Positions 33,525 through 43,543 are shown, numbered from the stretch's first letter. The stretch: DNA of 64,000 bases from Carboxylicivirga linearis (GCF_018271995.1 NZ_JAGUCO010000003.1:310001-374000); one strand, 5' to 3'. The notes: generated by a model from the sequence alone, not told the origin. Numbers and translations: made by a program.

Positions 33525-33552
33525 AAAAAAGGGACTTTAAGTCCCTTTTTTT
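33525..33552. terminator. Bidirectional terminator between lpdA and the TM2 gene
   Basis: AAAAAGGGAC and GTCCCTTTTT pair around a short TTTAA loop, with A- and T-runs on opposite sides. The last T bases overlap the stop region of the minus-strand TM2 gene at 33551. Confidence 0.9.
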
Positions 33553-33892
33553 ATATTAATATCTTAATCTCTCTAGCCACTCTTTGATTGTATTCAAATG
33601 CCAGGTTTTTGTGATTAACCAAATCAACAATAGTTCCAATCAAACATAACCCACCGGTTAAAAGGTAGAGAATGCCCATTCCTATTTGGTTCATTAGGAA
33701 TCGATGTATTCCAGCTACCCAAACCAAGCCAATTAAAGCTGTTAATAAAATGGTTTGTGGATCTTTTCTTCTTCCCCGATAAATTAAAATAAAGTTCTGA
33801 ACCTGCTCATCAGAACTGTCTTTCAGTAACGATTCAAGAAAGATGGCCTCTTCGCTGTCGGCCTCAGGTAATAAAGTAAAAATTCTATTCAT
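33551..33892 (-). CDS. TM2 domain-containing membrane protein
   Basis: The 113-residue protein has a soluble N-terminal 45 residues with PEADSEEAIFLESLLKDSSD. Two membrane helices follow (about 46-66 and 72-93) in the TM2 pattern: LIGLVWVAGIHRFLMNQIGM with the charged HRF turn, then GILYLLTGGLCLIGTIVDLV. TM2 proteins are small membrane proteins of unclear role in bacteria. The gene overlaps the upstream DUF2752 gene by 8 bp, an arrangement seen in other Bacteroidota. Confidence 0.9.
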   Translation of the reverse strand: MNRIFTLLPEADSEEAIFLESLLKDSSDEQVQNFILIYRGRRKDPQTILLTALIGLVWVAGIHRFLMNQIGMGILYLLTGGLCLIGTIVDLVNHKNLAFEYNQRVAREIKILI

Positions 33893-34205
33893 TCTTCGTC
33901 GAATTAAAGGTTATAAGTTTAATGTCTGGTTTAAGTATTTTATAGGCTCTGAAAATCAGTATAACAATTGCTAAAAAACCCATAGGGTGCGAATGCCAGG
34001 ATTCCACAAAATGTCCTTTAAAAAAGAACGAAATGGAATGTCCCAAACCACAGCCAGGGCAAAAATTTATACCCAGGTTTTTAAAAAGGCAAAGTGAATA
34101 ATGGGATTCAGCTTCAGGGTTGGTAAATGCAAGCAATACTAAAGACAATATCCAGAAATAAGCTTCTAAATGACTCTTCTTAAATTGATAGCTGACTTTT
34201 ACCAC
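33885..34205 (-). CDS. DUF2752 membrane protein
   Basis: The 106-residue product starts at a GTG (34205); no ATG suits. It has two predicted membrane helices (about 12-30 and 70-90) around the family core GINFCPGCGLGHSISFFFKG, followed by HSHPMGFLAIVILIF. The CPGCG(L/M) motif and the HP.G end define DUF2752. The two cysteines could bind metal or be redox-active; no function is established. It overlaps the TM2 gene, with which it is probably co-translated. Confidence 0.87.
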   Translation of the reverse strand: MVKVSYQFKKSHLEAYFWILSLVLLAFTNPEAESHYSLCLFKNLGINFCPGCGLGHSISFFFKGHFVESWHSHPMGFLAIVILIFRAYKILKPDIKLITFNSTKNE

Positions 34206-34279
34206 CAGATAGCTTTTAAAAAAATGAAATTAATGAATTTTTTCAGTATATCCTCAGGTAAAGAAGAAAAATGTATTTC

Positions 34280-35233
34280 CTATTGATTAGATATTGGTAT
34301 TGTATCTAATATAGAGGTTAGTTGTTGCTCATTTATCTGTTCCAGTATGTCAATAACCGGAAAGTAACTATAGCTGGTTGAGTCGTTTTGTAAGATGTAA
34401 TTAAATTTAAGCCCCATTTCAACTATCGAATCCTGTCTACTAGTAATATTTAATTTATACAATTCGGGTTTGAAAACAACCTTAGCAAAGTGTTTTCCAT
34501 CCCGGCATTTTAAAAAGTAACCTGCTTCATTACCATTAATCCGGTAATTTTTTTGATAGCCATGTAACGGAGCATTTTCTATTTCAAGAAAAAATGACTC
34601 ACTTATTTGATTGCTGTAAACCGGAAATATTCCACCTTCTTGTGTGGCAAATAGTTCAATTTCGTAGTTGTTCTGTTGCTTTTTAATATTCAGGCCGATG
34701 TCAAACTGGCTAAGATTGCTTTGTTGATTTAAAAAATCAAAACCTTTTTTTTGTGTCGAGGTTCCATATTTTCGTTTACCACTCGTATAAATCATTTGCT
34801 GACTAATGAATGGTGCATTGGAATGAAAACCTTTTTCATTTAATGACATCTGCAAATCAATACTATTATCAGAACGATGTAAGTAAATCGTATCGGGTAA
34901 TTTGCTTTTACTAATAAAGTATGATTCATTAAAGGTCTGATGGCGGGTTGGTTCTACTAAAATGTTTACCCGGTAAGCTTTTTCAAATCTACAGAAGAAT
35001 TGGCCATTTGCATCAGACAGAAGGTGGTGCTCCTCCACTTTGGATTGATCAATGTTGGATTGGAAAAGAGCTTTAGTTTGTATGCTCGTAAAAGGAACCG
35101 GTTGGTGTGTTTCGGAGTCAAGTATTACTCCATTCCATACAACATTATACGACTCCTTTGAGCAAGAATAAGACAGGAATACTAAAATTAGTACTCCTAA
35201 TCTATATGTTATATGAAATCCATTCAGGTTCAC
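34280..35233 (-). CDS. Hypothetical lipoprotein with N-terminal carboxypeptidase-regulatory-like fold
   Basis: The 317-residue product starts at a GTG (35233), six bases after the surA stop. A lipoprotein signal (GVLILVFLSYSC, Cys24) is followed by a beta-sandwich segment (about 30-115) with WNGVILDSETHQPVPFTSIQ and LLSDANGQFFCRF, the pattern of carboxypeptidase-regulatory-like domains. The rest (about 120-317) is beta-rich and not recognised. Position at the end of the parvulin cassette suggests an envelope role linked to outer-membrane protein assembly, but that is inference from context. Confidence 0.72.
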   Translation of the reverse strand: MNLNGFHITYRLGVLILVFLSYSCSKESYNVVWNGVILDSETHQPVPFTSIQTKALFQSNIDQSKVEEHHLLSDANGQFFCRFEKAYRVNILVEPTRHQTFNESYFISKSKLPDTIYLHRSDNSIDLQMSLNEKGFHSNAPFISQQMIYTSGKRKYGTSTQKKGFDFLNQQSNLSQFDIGLNIKKQQNNYEIELFATQEGGIFPVYSNQISESFFLEIENAPLHGYQKNYRINGNEAGYFLKCRDGKHFAKVVFKPELYKLNITSRQDSIVEMGLKFNYILQNDSTSYSYFPVIDILEQINEQQLTSILDTIPISNQ

Positions 35234-35239
35234 ATTAGC

Positions 35240-36592
35240 TTACTCTTTAACCCATCCCATGTACTCAAAATCGCAATTTACCCATTTTTTATCAATGGTG
35301 ATATAGGTTTCTTTTTGTTTTGCCTTAATCCACTTATCAAGTGTTTCCTGTTGCTTTTGATTTTCCAGCATCATTTGTAACATCTGATAATCGTCGCGTA
35401 GGTTAGCTTTATGTGGGTCTGTTTTCTTTTTAAGTTTTACCAAACAGTAGGTTTCCTGACCTTTGGTTTCGTCAAGCATATAAAACGAAGGAGAGATATC
35501 ATCTACACTCATTGTTTGTAATTGCTTGTTGATGGCCACAGGGATTTGAGATAACTCAAATTTAGCGGTTCCGGTTTGAGGATTCAGCATCAGCCCTCCA
35601 CTGGTACGTGAGTCTTTGTCCATCGAAAAACGAAGTGCTGCTTCTTCAAACGACATGGTTTTGTCCATTATTAAGCCACGGATAGTATCCAGGTTAGCTT
35701 GAGTTTCTTCACGTGCTGCTGTTGAAACTTTAGGTTTAATCAGTATGTGTCTACAGTTGATACGCTCTCCTTTTCGGTCGATTAACTGAATGATATGATA
35801 CCCGTATTCTGTTTCAACAATTTTTGATACTTTGTTTTTATCCTGCAGGTTAAAAGCAACACTGGCAAATTCAGGAACTAATCCCGAACGTGGCATCCAA
35901 CCAAGTTCACCACCACGGGCTGCCGAACCTTTATCTTCGGAGTATAACACAGCAAGTGTCGCAAAGTCACGTCCTTCGTTTATCTGACGTTGGAAATCGC
36001 GTAATTGAGTTTTTACTCTGTCAATTTCTTTTTGTTCAACTTTAGGGTACAATACAATTTGTTGTAATTCAAATTGAGTAGGTACCATAGGTAAACTGTC
36101 CTTATCTGCATTTCTGTAAAAAGCACGAATTTCGGCAGGAGTAACTTTTACATCTTTAGTGATTTCACCCTGCATCTGCTGAGTCATCATTTTTGTACGA
36201 ATCATCTCCATTTGGTCGCGCTTAATCTGAAGAAGTGATTTGTTAAAATACTCTTCCAGTTTTTCTTTACTACCAATTTGATTGATAAAATAATTGATGG
36301 TGGCATCAACCTGATTTACTACCTGGTTTTCGCTAACCTCAATACTATCTAATTTAGCTTGATTAAGTAGTAGTTTACTAATCAATTGCTGTTCAAAAAT
36401 GTTGCATTTCAGGTCTCCCGGGAAATTTACACCTTCCATTAAAGCTTGTTCGTACTGATGCTCAATGTCTGATTTAAGAATGGCATTATCGCCAACAACG
36501 GCAATAACTTCGTCAATAACATTTGTTTGAGCATTGGTGTTAAAAAAAACAATGATAGAAGCGAACAAGCTGATTACTATATTTTTTCGCAT
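35240..36592 (-). CDS. surA: SurA-like periplasmic peptidyl-prolyl isomerase/chaperone
   Basis: The 450-residue product has a signal peptide ending in NTNAQ. The SurA N-domain (about 25-160) starts IDEVIAVVGDNAILKSDIEH. Two parvulin domains follow: 172-272 with FELQQIVLYPKVEQKE, GGELGWMPRSGLVPEF and EYGYHIIQLIDRKGE, and about 279-388 with CRHILIKPKVS and SGGLMLNP. The second parvulin is less complete. SurA proteins escort unfolded barrel proteins to the BAM complex. The gene follows the chaperone-like 286-residue gene in a minus-strand run after guaB. Confidence 0.88.
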   Translation of the reverse strand: MRKNIVISLFASIIVFFNTNAQTNVIDEVIAVVGDNAILKSDIEHQYEQALMEGVNFPGDLKCNIFEQQLISKLLLNQAKLDSIEVSENQVVNQVDATINYFINQIGSKEKLEEYFNKSLLQIKRDQMEMIRTKMMTQQMQGEITKDVKVTPAEIRAFYRNADKDSLPMVPTQFELQQIVLYPKVEQKEIDRVKTQLRDFQRQINEGRDFATLAVLYSEDKGSAARGGELGWMPRSGLVPEFASVAFNLQDKNKVSKIVETEYGYHIIQLIDRKGERINCRHILIKPKVSTAAREETQANLDTIRGLIMDKTMSFEEAALRFSMDKDSRTSGGLMLNPQTGTAKFELSQIPVAINKQLQTMSVDDISPSFYMLDETKGQETYCLVKLKKKTDPHKANLRDDYQMLQMMLENQKQQETLDKWIKAKQKETYITIDKKWVNCDFEYMGWVKE

Positions 36593-36736
36593 GTTTTCGG
36601 TTTTGTATTCCTTTTCTAAAATTTAGGCATTTAAATGCCATTAGTAATATAAATAAAGGTGTATTATTGCCTTGCAAATATAAAAAAAAGATTAGCTTTT
36701 CTGCCCTCAATTAGTTAATTGCAAGCGATTGCTCTA

Positions 36737-37597
36737 CTAATAGAACTTAACTGATTTCTTATCCAGACCTTCTTCATAAAGATCGTTCTCCAACTGTTTT
36801 AAAAATTCCAGTCGTTTTTTATTCACTAAAACGGCTTTTATTTTTTCTTCAACATACTCAATTGGAGCCAACTCCGAAGGTAATTTATATTCTTTAATGG
36901 ATAAAAAATATTGGTTTAATGAATCTGAAGTTTTATAAAACTTGTTGTACTTCACAAACTGATCGGTACGCTTAATGGGTTCAGGTAATGCAATATTAAT
37001 ATCTTCCATGGGTAGCCATTGATCAAGAAAAATTTCATATTTCTTGGCATTCTGAAAACAATAGGTTTCCAGTTTTACCAAATCTTCCTGATCATCTGAA
37101 CGATATAATTTCTCTAAGGTGTTAATGTTGGGTGCTGTTTTAGGAACCGTTACAAAAACACCTTTTATAATCACATCCTCCAATCGGAAATTATCTTCCA
37201 TATCTTCATACCACTTTTTGATTTCGCTACTGGTAATGAAGGGGGTAAATTTTTGTGCCAGTAATTTTTGTTGGTATTTATGAATCAGCAATGAGCGACG
37301 ATATTCCTCAAGAAGTTGTTCTACATTTTTTTCTTTCGGATTAAGATTAAGTTCTGCTTTGCGTAATAATAATTCAGAGCGAATCCAGCGGTTTATATAG
37401 TCTTGAACAAATACAATGCTATCTTCAGCTGATAAATGATTAGGTACAGCAGAACTAACCATTCCAATGGTTAATTGTCGGTTGCCAACCGATACCAACG
37501 GCCGTGAAGCTTCATTATCAGGTTTTGACTGACACCCTTGAAAAAGGGCGCCTATTGTTATAATAGTAAATAATAGATATTGGAAAGAATATCTCAT
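36737..37597 (-). CDS. SurA-N-like lipoprotein chaperone without a parvulin domain
   Basis: The 286-residue product has a lipobox (IGALFQGCQSK, Cys22). The body is helical: FVQDYINRWIRSELLLRKAE and LNPKEKNVEQLLEEYRRSLL resemble the SurA/PpiC N-terminal chaperone lobe. The later part (about 150-286) with LPMEDINIALPEPIKRTDQF lacks the parvulin signatures (no GG.LG, no G.H/YHI). Sandwiched between two parvulin-domain genes, it is probably a co-chaperone of the same pathway. The product is commonly called a peptidyl-prolyl isomerase by similarity, but the catalytic domain is absent here. Confidence 0.72.
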   Translation of the reverse strand: MRYSFQYLLFTIITIGALFQGCQSKPDNEASRPLVSVGNRQLTIGMVSSAVPNHLSAEDSIVFVQDYINRWIRSELLLRKAELNLNPKEKNVEQLLEEYRRSLLIHKYQQKLLAQKFTPFITSSEIKKWYEDMEDNFRLEDVIIKGVFVTVPKTAPNINTLEKLYRSDDQEDLVKLETYCFQNAKKYEIFLDQWLPMEDINIALPEPIKRTDQFVKYNKFYKTSDSLNQYFLSIKEYKLPSELAPIEYVEEKIKAVLVNKKRLEFLKQLENDLYEEGLDKKSVKFY

Positions 37598-37664
37598 TTT
37601 AAAATATTGGTTAAGAAGCGATTATTGCAAGCAAATATACAATTCTTATAAAGCTATCGAAATA

Positions 37665-39593
37665 TTATTGTTTTTTATCTACGATAGCGGTTGTATTAAT
37701 CTCAGGTTTATATTTTTCTCTCAGTTCTTTAATCCAGTTTTCTTCCATTTGCTTTTGGTAATCTGATAAAACCTGTCCTCTTACTTCGTTTAATTCACGC
37801 TCAGTCATAGGTTTTAATTCACCTAAAGTAACAAGATATTTATATTCCCCTTTCGCTTTAGTTTTGTCACCCCAAACTTGTTTGTCGAGTAATGGGTATT
37901 GACCTTTTGTAAAACTGCCTTCCTCAACATTAGCAAAAGTTGAAAGTACATTTTGTATTGAATCGGTTAAGGTAAAGTCAGGAGTTGATATCATTGACAT
38001 AATTTTCTTAAGGTCTTTCTTCTTATTGCATTGTATCAGGGTTCCTTCAAAACGTTCCGGCAAAATATAATCAGCCTTGTGTTTGGCAAAGTAATTTTCT
38101 AATCCTGTAGTATCTTCCGATGCTTTATTCCAGATCTCTTTTTGGCTGATTTCAAATATCAATAATCCATCGTGATATTCGTTCATTAAAAAGCGGAATT
38201 CAGGGTATTTATCTTCAAGAATACTTTTTTCGTAGGTTAGAAGACCATCCTCGGCACATTCGTTCCAATGTTTTACGTAGGATTTTTCATTTAGTCTGCT
38301 TAATGCCACACGCTTTGATTTCAGGTATTCAGCAAAATCTTCAGAGCTTATTTCTTGCTTATTGAAGCTTGCAAGAGTATAGTTTTTTGCTGCAATTTCA
38401 TCAAGTGTAAGGTCGCTTTTTTGTTCTTTATTAGCAGCAATTGTTTTATATATACTATTTAAAGCTTCACTATTTTCATTGTAATTGTACTCTTTCTTAA
38501 GCCTGTTGATCGTTGCTTTTTTACCGGCATAGGCACGTTCGTCGCGCTTAATTTTTTGCTCTATTTCCTCTCTGCTATCTTCCAGGCTCTTCATTGATTT
38601 TTTATCAACACGCTTAATGATATGCCAACCAAATGGAGTTTGTACCGGCTCCGATATTTGTCCGTTTTCGGTAAGCGCAAAAGCAGCATCAGCAAATTCA
38701 GGTACCATTCGCCCAGTGTTAAACCAAGGAAGTTCACCATTGGTGCTTAGCGAGTTTTTATCATCGGTATATTTTTTTACCATTTCGGTAAAATCTGCTC
38801 CGTTCTGTAAAAGAGCATAAATTGAGTCAATTTCAACCTTGGCTTTATCCTTTACTGTTTGAGGCGCATTCTGTGGATACATCTTCATTATATGCGCTAC
38901 TTTTATTTCACCTTGATTAGGGCGCTTGTCTTTCACATATATAAGGTGATATCCAAATGAAGTACGAGTGATGTCTGAAGCCTGACCAACTTCAGTATTA
39001 TATGCCGCCTTTTCGAAAGGATACACCATCATAAAACCTGTGAAATAACCTAAATTACCTCCTTTGGCTGATGACGGACAATCAGACTTTTCTTTAGCCA
39101 ATTTTTCAAATGAATCTAAATCGGTTATCTGTGATTGTATCTCTTTAATTTTATTGTATGCGGACAGTGTATCTGCCGGACTTGGTGATTGAGGTAACTT
39201 AACAAGTATATGATAAGCATTCAGCTCGTAACTTAAGTGGTTGTATGCTTCTTCAATAACTGCTTCTGTAGCTTTTTTGTCGGTTAAGTATGGCTTTGCC
39301 AATTCGTTGCGGTAGTATTCCAGTTCGCTTTTAAAACTTGGAATTGTATCGTACCCCTGATCCATTGCTTCTAAAACTTTAAGCTTGTAGTTTACAAATA
39401 AGGGAATGTATTCCTTCTTGCTTAAAGGATTCTGTGAGAGTGAATTGTTTTTATTGTAAATGTAATTGAATTCATCTATGCTATACTGATGATCATCAAC
39501 GGTTAATAAATTTGTATTTTGAGCCTCACTCACTAAGGTAGTTAGAGTAAGAATTGCAACTAATATGCTACGAAAGATATTTTGCTTGTTCAT
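37665..39593 (-). CDS. Periplasmic parvulin-type peptidyl-prolyl isomerase (PpiD/SurA-like)
   Basis: The 642-residue protein has a signal peptide ending SEAQN. An N-terminal chaperone lobe (about 27-118) is followed by two parvulin domains: 123-222 with YELNAYHILVKLPQS, GGNLGYFTGFMMVYPFE and SFGYHLIYVKDKRP, and about 231-330 with VAHIMKMYPQNA, NGELPWFNTGRMVPEF and FGWHIIKRVDKKS. A long C-terminal helical/beta region (340-642) is unassigned. It likely acts on outer-membrane and secreted proteins. It is 181 bp downstream of guaB, beyond a terminator, and leads the three-gene chaperone run. Confidence 0.88.
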   Translation of the reverse strand: MNKQNIFRSILVAILTLTTLVSEAQNTNLLTVDDHQYSIDEFNYIYNKNNSLSQNPLSKKEYIPLFVNYKLKVLEAMDQGYDTIPSFKSELEYYRNELAKPYLTDKKATEAVIEEAYNHLSYELNAYHILVKLPQSPSPADTLSAYNKIKEIQSQITDLDSFEKLAKEKSDCPSSAKGGNLGYFTGFMMVYPFEKAAYNTEVGQASDITRTSFGYHLIYVKDKRPNQGEIKVAHIMKMYPQNAPQTVKDKAKVEIDSIYALLQNGADFTEMVKKYTDDKNSLSTNGELPWFNTGRMVPEFADAAFALTENGQISEPVQTPFGWHIIKRVDKKSMKSLEDSREEIEQKIKRDERAYAGKKATINRLKKEYNYNENSEALNSIYKTIAANKEQKSDLTLDEIAAKNYTLASFNKQEISSEDFAEYLKSKRVALSRLNEKSYVKHWNECAEDGLLTYEKSILEDKYPEFRFLMNEYHDGLLIFEISQKEIWNKASEDTTGLENYFAKHKADYILPERFEGTLIQCNKKKDLKKIMSMISTPDFTLTDSIQNVLSTFANVEEGSFTKGQYPLLDKQVWGDKTKAKGEYKYLVTLGELKPMTERELNEVRGQVLSDYQKQMEENWIKELREKYKPEINTTAIVDKKQ

Positions 39594-39719
39594 TATAACT
39601 AAAATTTGGAATTTAAACCATCAATAACTAACGGATGCAAATGTAAAATATTATTGATGGCTTTAGATAATATTGCAAAGTAAATTTTTGTGAGCGATGA
39701 GGCAATTGGCAGGTAGCTC

Positions 39720-39753
39720 AAAAAAAAAGCCTGAATCAAAAATGACTCAGGCT
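39720..39753 (-). terminator. Terminator after guaB
   Basis: On the minus strand AGCCTGA and TCAGGCT pair around a short interior, followed by TTTTTTTT. It lies 22 bp beyond the guaB stop and separates guaB from the chaperone genes, although read-through is possible. Confidence 0.85.
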
Positions 39754-39774
39754 AAAAATATGCGTTGTTTTTAT

Positions 39775-41244
39775 TTATCTTGAATAGTTAGGAGCTTCCC
39801 TTGTGATAGAAACATCATGTGGGTGACTCTCATTCATACCTGCATTGGTAATTTTAGTGAATTTTGCATTGTGAAGATCATCAATGGTTGCTGCCCCACA
39901 GTATCCCATTCCAGCTCTTAATCCACCAATAAGTTGATAAATTACTTCGTATAAAGTTCCTTTATACGGTACGCGAGCTGAAATTCCTTCCGGCACTAAT
40001 TTTTTTACATCGTCTTCTACATCCTGAAAGTAGCGGTCTTTTGATCCCTTTTGCATCGCTTCAACAGATCCCATTCCACGATATGCTTTAAACTTTCTTC
40101 CGTTATAGATAATAGTGTCACCCGGCGATTCATCAACCCCGGCAAACATACTACCTGCCATTACAGCATGAGCTCCAGCTGCCAATGCTTTTACAATATC
40201 ACCCGAGTAACGTAAGCCACCATCAGCAATTACCGGAACACCTGTTCCTTCAAGAGCTTTTGATACTTCGTAAATTGCAGAAAGTTGAGGAACTCCCACG
40301 CCTGCAATTACACGAGTTGTACAAATAGACCCCGGACCAATACCAACTTTTACTCCATCAGCACCGGCTTTAACAAGGTCTAAAGCAGCTTCGGCAGTTG
40401 CGATATTACCAACTACCACTTCCAAATCTGGATAGCGTTTTTTTGTTTCGCCTAAAGTTTCAATCACTCCTCTACTATGCCCGTGAGCAGTGTCAATAAC
40501 GATGGCATCAACATTGGCTTCCACTAAGGCTTCAATACGCTCAAAGGTATCTGCTGTTACACCAACACCTGCTGCCACACGTAAACGGCCTTTTTCATCT
40601 TTACAGGCGCGAGGCTTATCTTTTGCTTTGGTAATATCTTTATAGGTAACCAGTCCGATTAATTTATTATTGGCATCAACAACTGGTAACTTTTCAATTT
40701 TGTATTGCTGAAGAATTGCAGCTGCCTTTTCCAAATCGGTACTTTGATTGGTAGTGACAAGGTTTTCGGTTGTCATTACTTCGTCGATAGAACGATCCAT
40801 GTTTGGTTCGAAACGAAGGTCGCGGTTAGTTACAATACCAACCAGGAAACCGGCATTATCAACAACAGGAATACCACCGATTTTATATTCTTTCATCAAA
40901 TCTAAAGCCTGACCAACAGTGCTACCGTGTAATATGGTAACAGGATTATAGATCATACCGTTTTCAGCACGCTTCACGGTTAATACCTGACGAGCTTGTT
41001 CGGTAATACTCATGTTTTTGTGTATTACACCAATACCACCTTCACGTGCAATGGCAATTGCCAAACGCGCTTCTGTTACTGTATCCATAGCAGCAGATAC
41101 AATTGGTGTGTTAACCACAATGTTTCTTGAAAAAAGACCGTTTAATTTTACGTCCCTGGGAAGAACTTGTGAATAAGCAGGGATGAGTAAAACATCATCA
41201 AAGGTTAAACCTTCCGTAACGATTTTATCCTCAGTAAATGACAT
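39775..41244 (-). CDS. guaB: Inosine-5'-monophosphate dehydrogenase
   Basis: The 489-residue enzyme oxidises IMP to XMP, the committed step to GMP. The TIM barrel is split by two CBS domains (about 95-145 and 155-207). The catalytic loop [20 protein letters not shown] contains Cys308. [18 protein letters not shown] opens the protein, [19 protein letters not shown] lies in the barrel, and the flap segment has [17 protein letters not shown]. Length and layout are standard. The upstream 230 bp contain the 41420-41439 dyad. Confidence 0.98.
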   Translation of the reverse strand: MSFTEDKIVTEGLTFDDVLLIPAYSQVLPRDVKLNGLFSRNIVVNTPIVSAAMDTVTEARLAIAIAREGGIGVIHKNMSITEQARQVLTVKRAENGMIYNPVTILHGSTVGQALDLMKEYKIGGIPVVDNAGFLVGIVTNRDLRFEPNMDRSIDEVMTTENLVTTNQSTDLEKAAAILQQYKIEKLPVVDANNKLIGLVTYKDITKAKDKPRACKDEKGRLRVAAGVGVTADTFERIEALVEANVDAIVIDTAHGHSRGVIETLGETKKRYPDLEVVVGNIATAEAALDLVKAGADGVKVGIGPGSICTTRVIAGVGVPQLSAIYEVSKALEGTGVPVIADGGLRYSGDIVKALAAGAHAVMAGSMFAGVDESPGDTIIYNGRKFKAYRGMGSVEAMQKGSKDRYFQDVEDDVKKLVPEGISARVPYKGTLYEVIYQLIGGLRAGMGYCGAATIDDLHNAKFTKITNAGMNESHPHDVSITREAPNYSR

Positions 41245-41419
41245 GGAACCTTGTTTTTGGGATTAAAAAATTTTGGCAAAAGTAGTAAAAAATAGTTCAG
41301 AAAAACCTACTGAAAATGTTAAACTTGGTTTAATCTTTTTGAGGCGACTGTTTGGTCTGTGAAAAATGATTTAAAAAGAAGTTTGTGTTATGTGATCTAT
41401 CTTCTGAAAATCAGTGCTG

Positions 41420-41439
41420 ATGTGAAAATATTCTCACAT
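41420..41439. promoter_or_regulatory. TGTGA-N8-TCACA dyad upstream of guaB
   Basis: ATGTGAAAATATTCTCACAT is an 18/20 symmetrical dyad, 176 bp upstream of guaB and 37 bp beyond the ZIP gene stop. It resembles cyclic-nucleotide-receptor-type sites but with an 8-bp rather than 6-bp centre. It could also be a weak 3' stem of the ZIP transcript, although no T-run follows. Confidence 0.3.
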
Positions 41440-41475
41440 GTTTATTAAACTAAAAAATATCATTAAAATTAGGGA

Positions 41476-42291
41476 TTACCCTAAGGCCACATCCAAAAGC
41501 ATCATGGTAGCAAATCCAAGCATGGCTCCAATAGTAGATAAATCGGTTTCGTTACCTGTTTGTGATTCAGGTATTAACTCTTCTACTACCACAAAAATCA
41601 TTGCTCCCGCAGCAAACGATAAGGCATAGGGTAGAATAGGAGTGATGGTAAGTACTAGGTAGGCACCAATAACACCTGCAATAGGTTCAACAATACCTGA
41701 TAACTGTCCGTAGTTAAAAGCTTTTAACCTGGAAAAGCCTTCGCGTCTGAGAGGAATTGAAACAGCAGCTCCTTCCGGGAAGTTTTGCAAACCTATACCA
41801 AAGGCTAATGCTATTGCTCCTGCTAAAACTCCTGGCTCCGGTGTATTAGCTAATGCTCCAAATGCTACACCTACGGCTAACCCTTCCGGTATATTATGAA
41901 GCGTAATTGCCAGAACTAATAATATACTTCTTTGCCAGGTGGTTTTAATTCCTTCTGCTTTATCTCTTGATAATCCCATATGAAGATGAGGGAGTATCTT
42001 ATCAACTATTAAAAGAAATGCACCTCCGGCAAGGAATCCGATTACGGCCGGCAACCATGCAATACCTCCATTACCTTCTTCCATTTCTATGGCAGGCTTT
42101 AGTAATGACCAAAAACTGGCTGCAATCATTACGCCGGCTGCAAAACCCAACATGGAATTTAAAATCTTTTTATTGATTGATTTAAAAAAGAAAACCATAG
42201 AAGCTCCGGCAGCTGTTACAAACCATGTAAAAGAGGTTGCAACAAGAGCTAATATAATTGGGTTGTATTCTAGTATCGATTCTAAGTTCAT
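41476..42291 (-). CDS. ZIP-family metal transporter
   Basis: From the ATG at 42291 the product has 271 residues and eight predicted membrane helices. Helices IV and V carry the metal-path motifs [20 protein letters not shown] and [20 protein letters not shown] (HNIPEG and QNFPEG). The loop after helix III has [12 protein letters not shown], a histidine-containing metal-binding stretch. The GufA-like layout matches bacterial ZIP transporters that import Zn2+ or other divalent metals. No metal regulator lies nearby. Confidence 0.93.
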   Translation of the reverse strand: MNLESILEYNPIILALVATSFTWFVTAAGASMVFFFKSINKKILNSMLGFAAGVMIAASFWSLLKPAIEMEEGNGGIAWLPAVIGFLAGGAFLLIVDKILPHLHMGLSRDKAEGIKTTWQRSILLVLAITLHNIPEGLAVGVAFGALANTPEPGVLAGAIALAFGIGLQNFPEGAAVSIPLRREGFSRLKAFNYGQLSGIVEPIAGVIGAYLVLTITPILPYALSFAAGAMIFVVVEELIPESQTGNETDLSTIGAMLGFATMMLLDVALG

Positions 42292-42357
42292 CACTGTCTG
42301 GTTTAATATTTATTGAATAAATATAAACAACCAATATAGTAAATGGTTTTTGAGTAT

Positions 42358-42891
42358 TTAAATCTTAGCTTTTTTATCAAGAGCTTCCCATGTTTCTCGT
42401 CGAATAGCAAAGATTAATTCATCTTCAAATCGATTCTTTTTGAATATGGTTCTTTCGAATTTGGCTTCCATCTTAAAATGGTTTTTGACAAGAGCTCTTT
42501 GAGATGCAGTATTTGATCCAAATACACTAGCATATAATCTATTGATGTCAAATGAGGTGAATGCAAAATCGAGAACTTTTTTAATAGCCACGCTAATTAT
42601 TCCCTGTCCCCAAAATGGTTCGGCCAGCCAATATCCTAATTCTGCATTTTTAATGTGGATATCTTGTTGTGGATGAACTCCAATACCCCCAATGGCTTCT
42701 CCATCTAAATCAATAGCGAAGATGTGAACTGGATTATCCTGATTGGCAAACTCAATAAATGCTTTCCCGTCTTCCTCAGTGTAAGGGTGTGGAAATTTGT
42801 TTGTCAGGTTTTTAGCAATGTTCCAATTGTTGGCATACTTAACCAAGCTACTTAAGTCATTGGGGTGCCAGGGGCGTAATGTTAGGTTCAT
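42358..42891 (-). CDS. GNAT N-acetyltransferase (RimJ/RimL type)
   Basis: The 177-residue product has the GNAT3 pattern: LTLRPWHPNDLSSLVKYANN at the start, IFAIDLDGEAIGGIGVHP, then AELGYWLAEPFWGQGIISVA with the acetyl-CoA-binding Q/RGxG turn, and INRLYASVFGSNTASQRALV. These match acetyltransferases that modify protein N-termini or small molecules; the substrate is unknown. It is 26 bp downstream of the carbonic anhydrase gene. Confidence 0.92.
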   Translation of the reverse strand: MNLTLRPWHPNDLSSLVKYANNWNIAKNLTNKFPHPYTEEDGKAFIEFANQDNPVHIFAIDLDGEAIGGIGVHPQQDIHIKNAELGYWLAEPFWGQGIISVAIKKVLDFAFTSFDINRLYASVFGSNTASQRALVKNHFKMEAKFERTIFKKNRFEDELIFAIRRETWEALDKKAKI

Positions 42892-42916
42892 TCTTGTAGG
42901 TTCGTTCTTCTAATTT

Positions 42917-43543
42917 TTATTTAAGGTGATATATTTCCATTACATTCTCAAGGAGCTGTTCAAAATCGATTTCTAAATCAATTAGTTTACCACTATGAAT
43001 ATCCCAAACCCATCCATGCACAGTAATATGACGATCGCGATATCCTCTTTGTACTTCGGCTGTTTTAATAACATTCAGACATTGTTCCTGTACATTAAGT
43101 TCCACCAATCTATTATATCTGCTTTCTTCATCTTCAATGGCATTTAACTCATCTTTGTGAATTCGATATACATCGCGGATGTTTCTTAACCAGGGATTAA
43201 GAATGCCTAAATCTTCAGATTGCATAGCTGCCTTTACGCCACCACAGTGATAATGTCCACATACAACAATGTGATTTACTTTTAGGTGAACAACTGCATA
43301 ATCGATTACTGACATAGCACTTAAATCGGTATTAGGAACCATGTTGGCAATGTTTCGATGTACAAATACCTCTCCCGGTTTTAATCCCATTAATTCTTCC
43401 GCAGTAACTCTGCTATCTGAACAGCCAATGTATAGAATGTCGGGACTTTGCCCTTCGGTAAGCTTTTCGAAGAACTTGGAGTCTTTTTTCAATTTTTCCA
43501 GAACCCACTCCTGATTATTTTTAAAAATCTTTTGAATATCCAT
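42917..43543 (-). CDS. Beta-class carbonic anhydrase
   Basis: The 208-residue zinc enzyme interconverts CO2 and bicarbonate. Zinc ligands and the catalytic dyad are all visible: Cys41, Asp43 and Arg45 in GCSDSRVTAEELMG, and His97 and Cys100 in VCGHYHCGGVKAA. FVHRNIANMVPNTD is the conserved active-site strand. Length fits the plant-like beta class. It lies in a minus-strand run with the GNAT gene downstream. Confidence 0.96.
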   Translation of the reverse strand: MDIQKIFKNNQEWVLEKLKKDSKFFEKLTEGQSPDILYIGCSDSRVTAEELMGLKPGEVFVHRNIANMVPNTDLSAMSVIDYAVVHLKVNHIVVCGHYHCGGVKAAMQSEDLGILNPWLRNIRDVYRIHKDELNAIEDEESRYNRLVELNVQEQCLNVIKTAEVQRGYRDRHITVHGWVWDIHSGKLIDLEIDFEQLLENVMEIYHLK

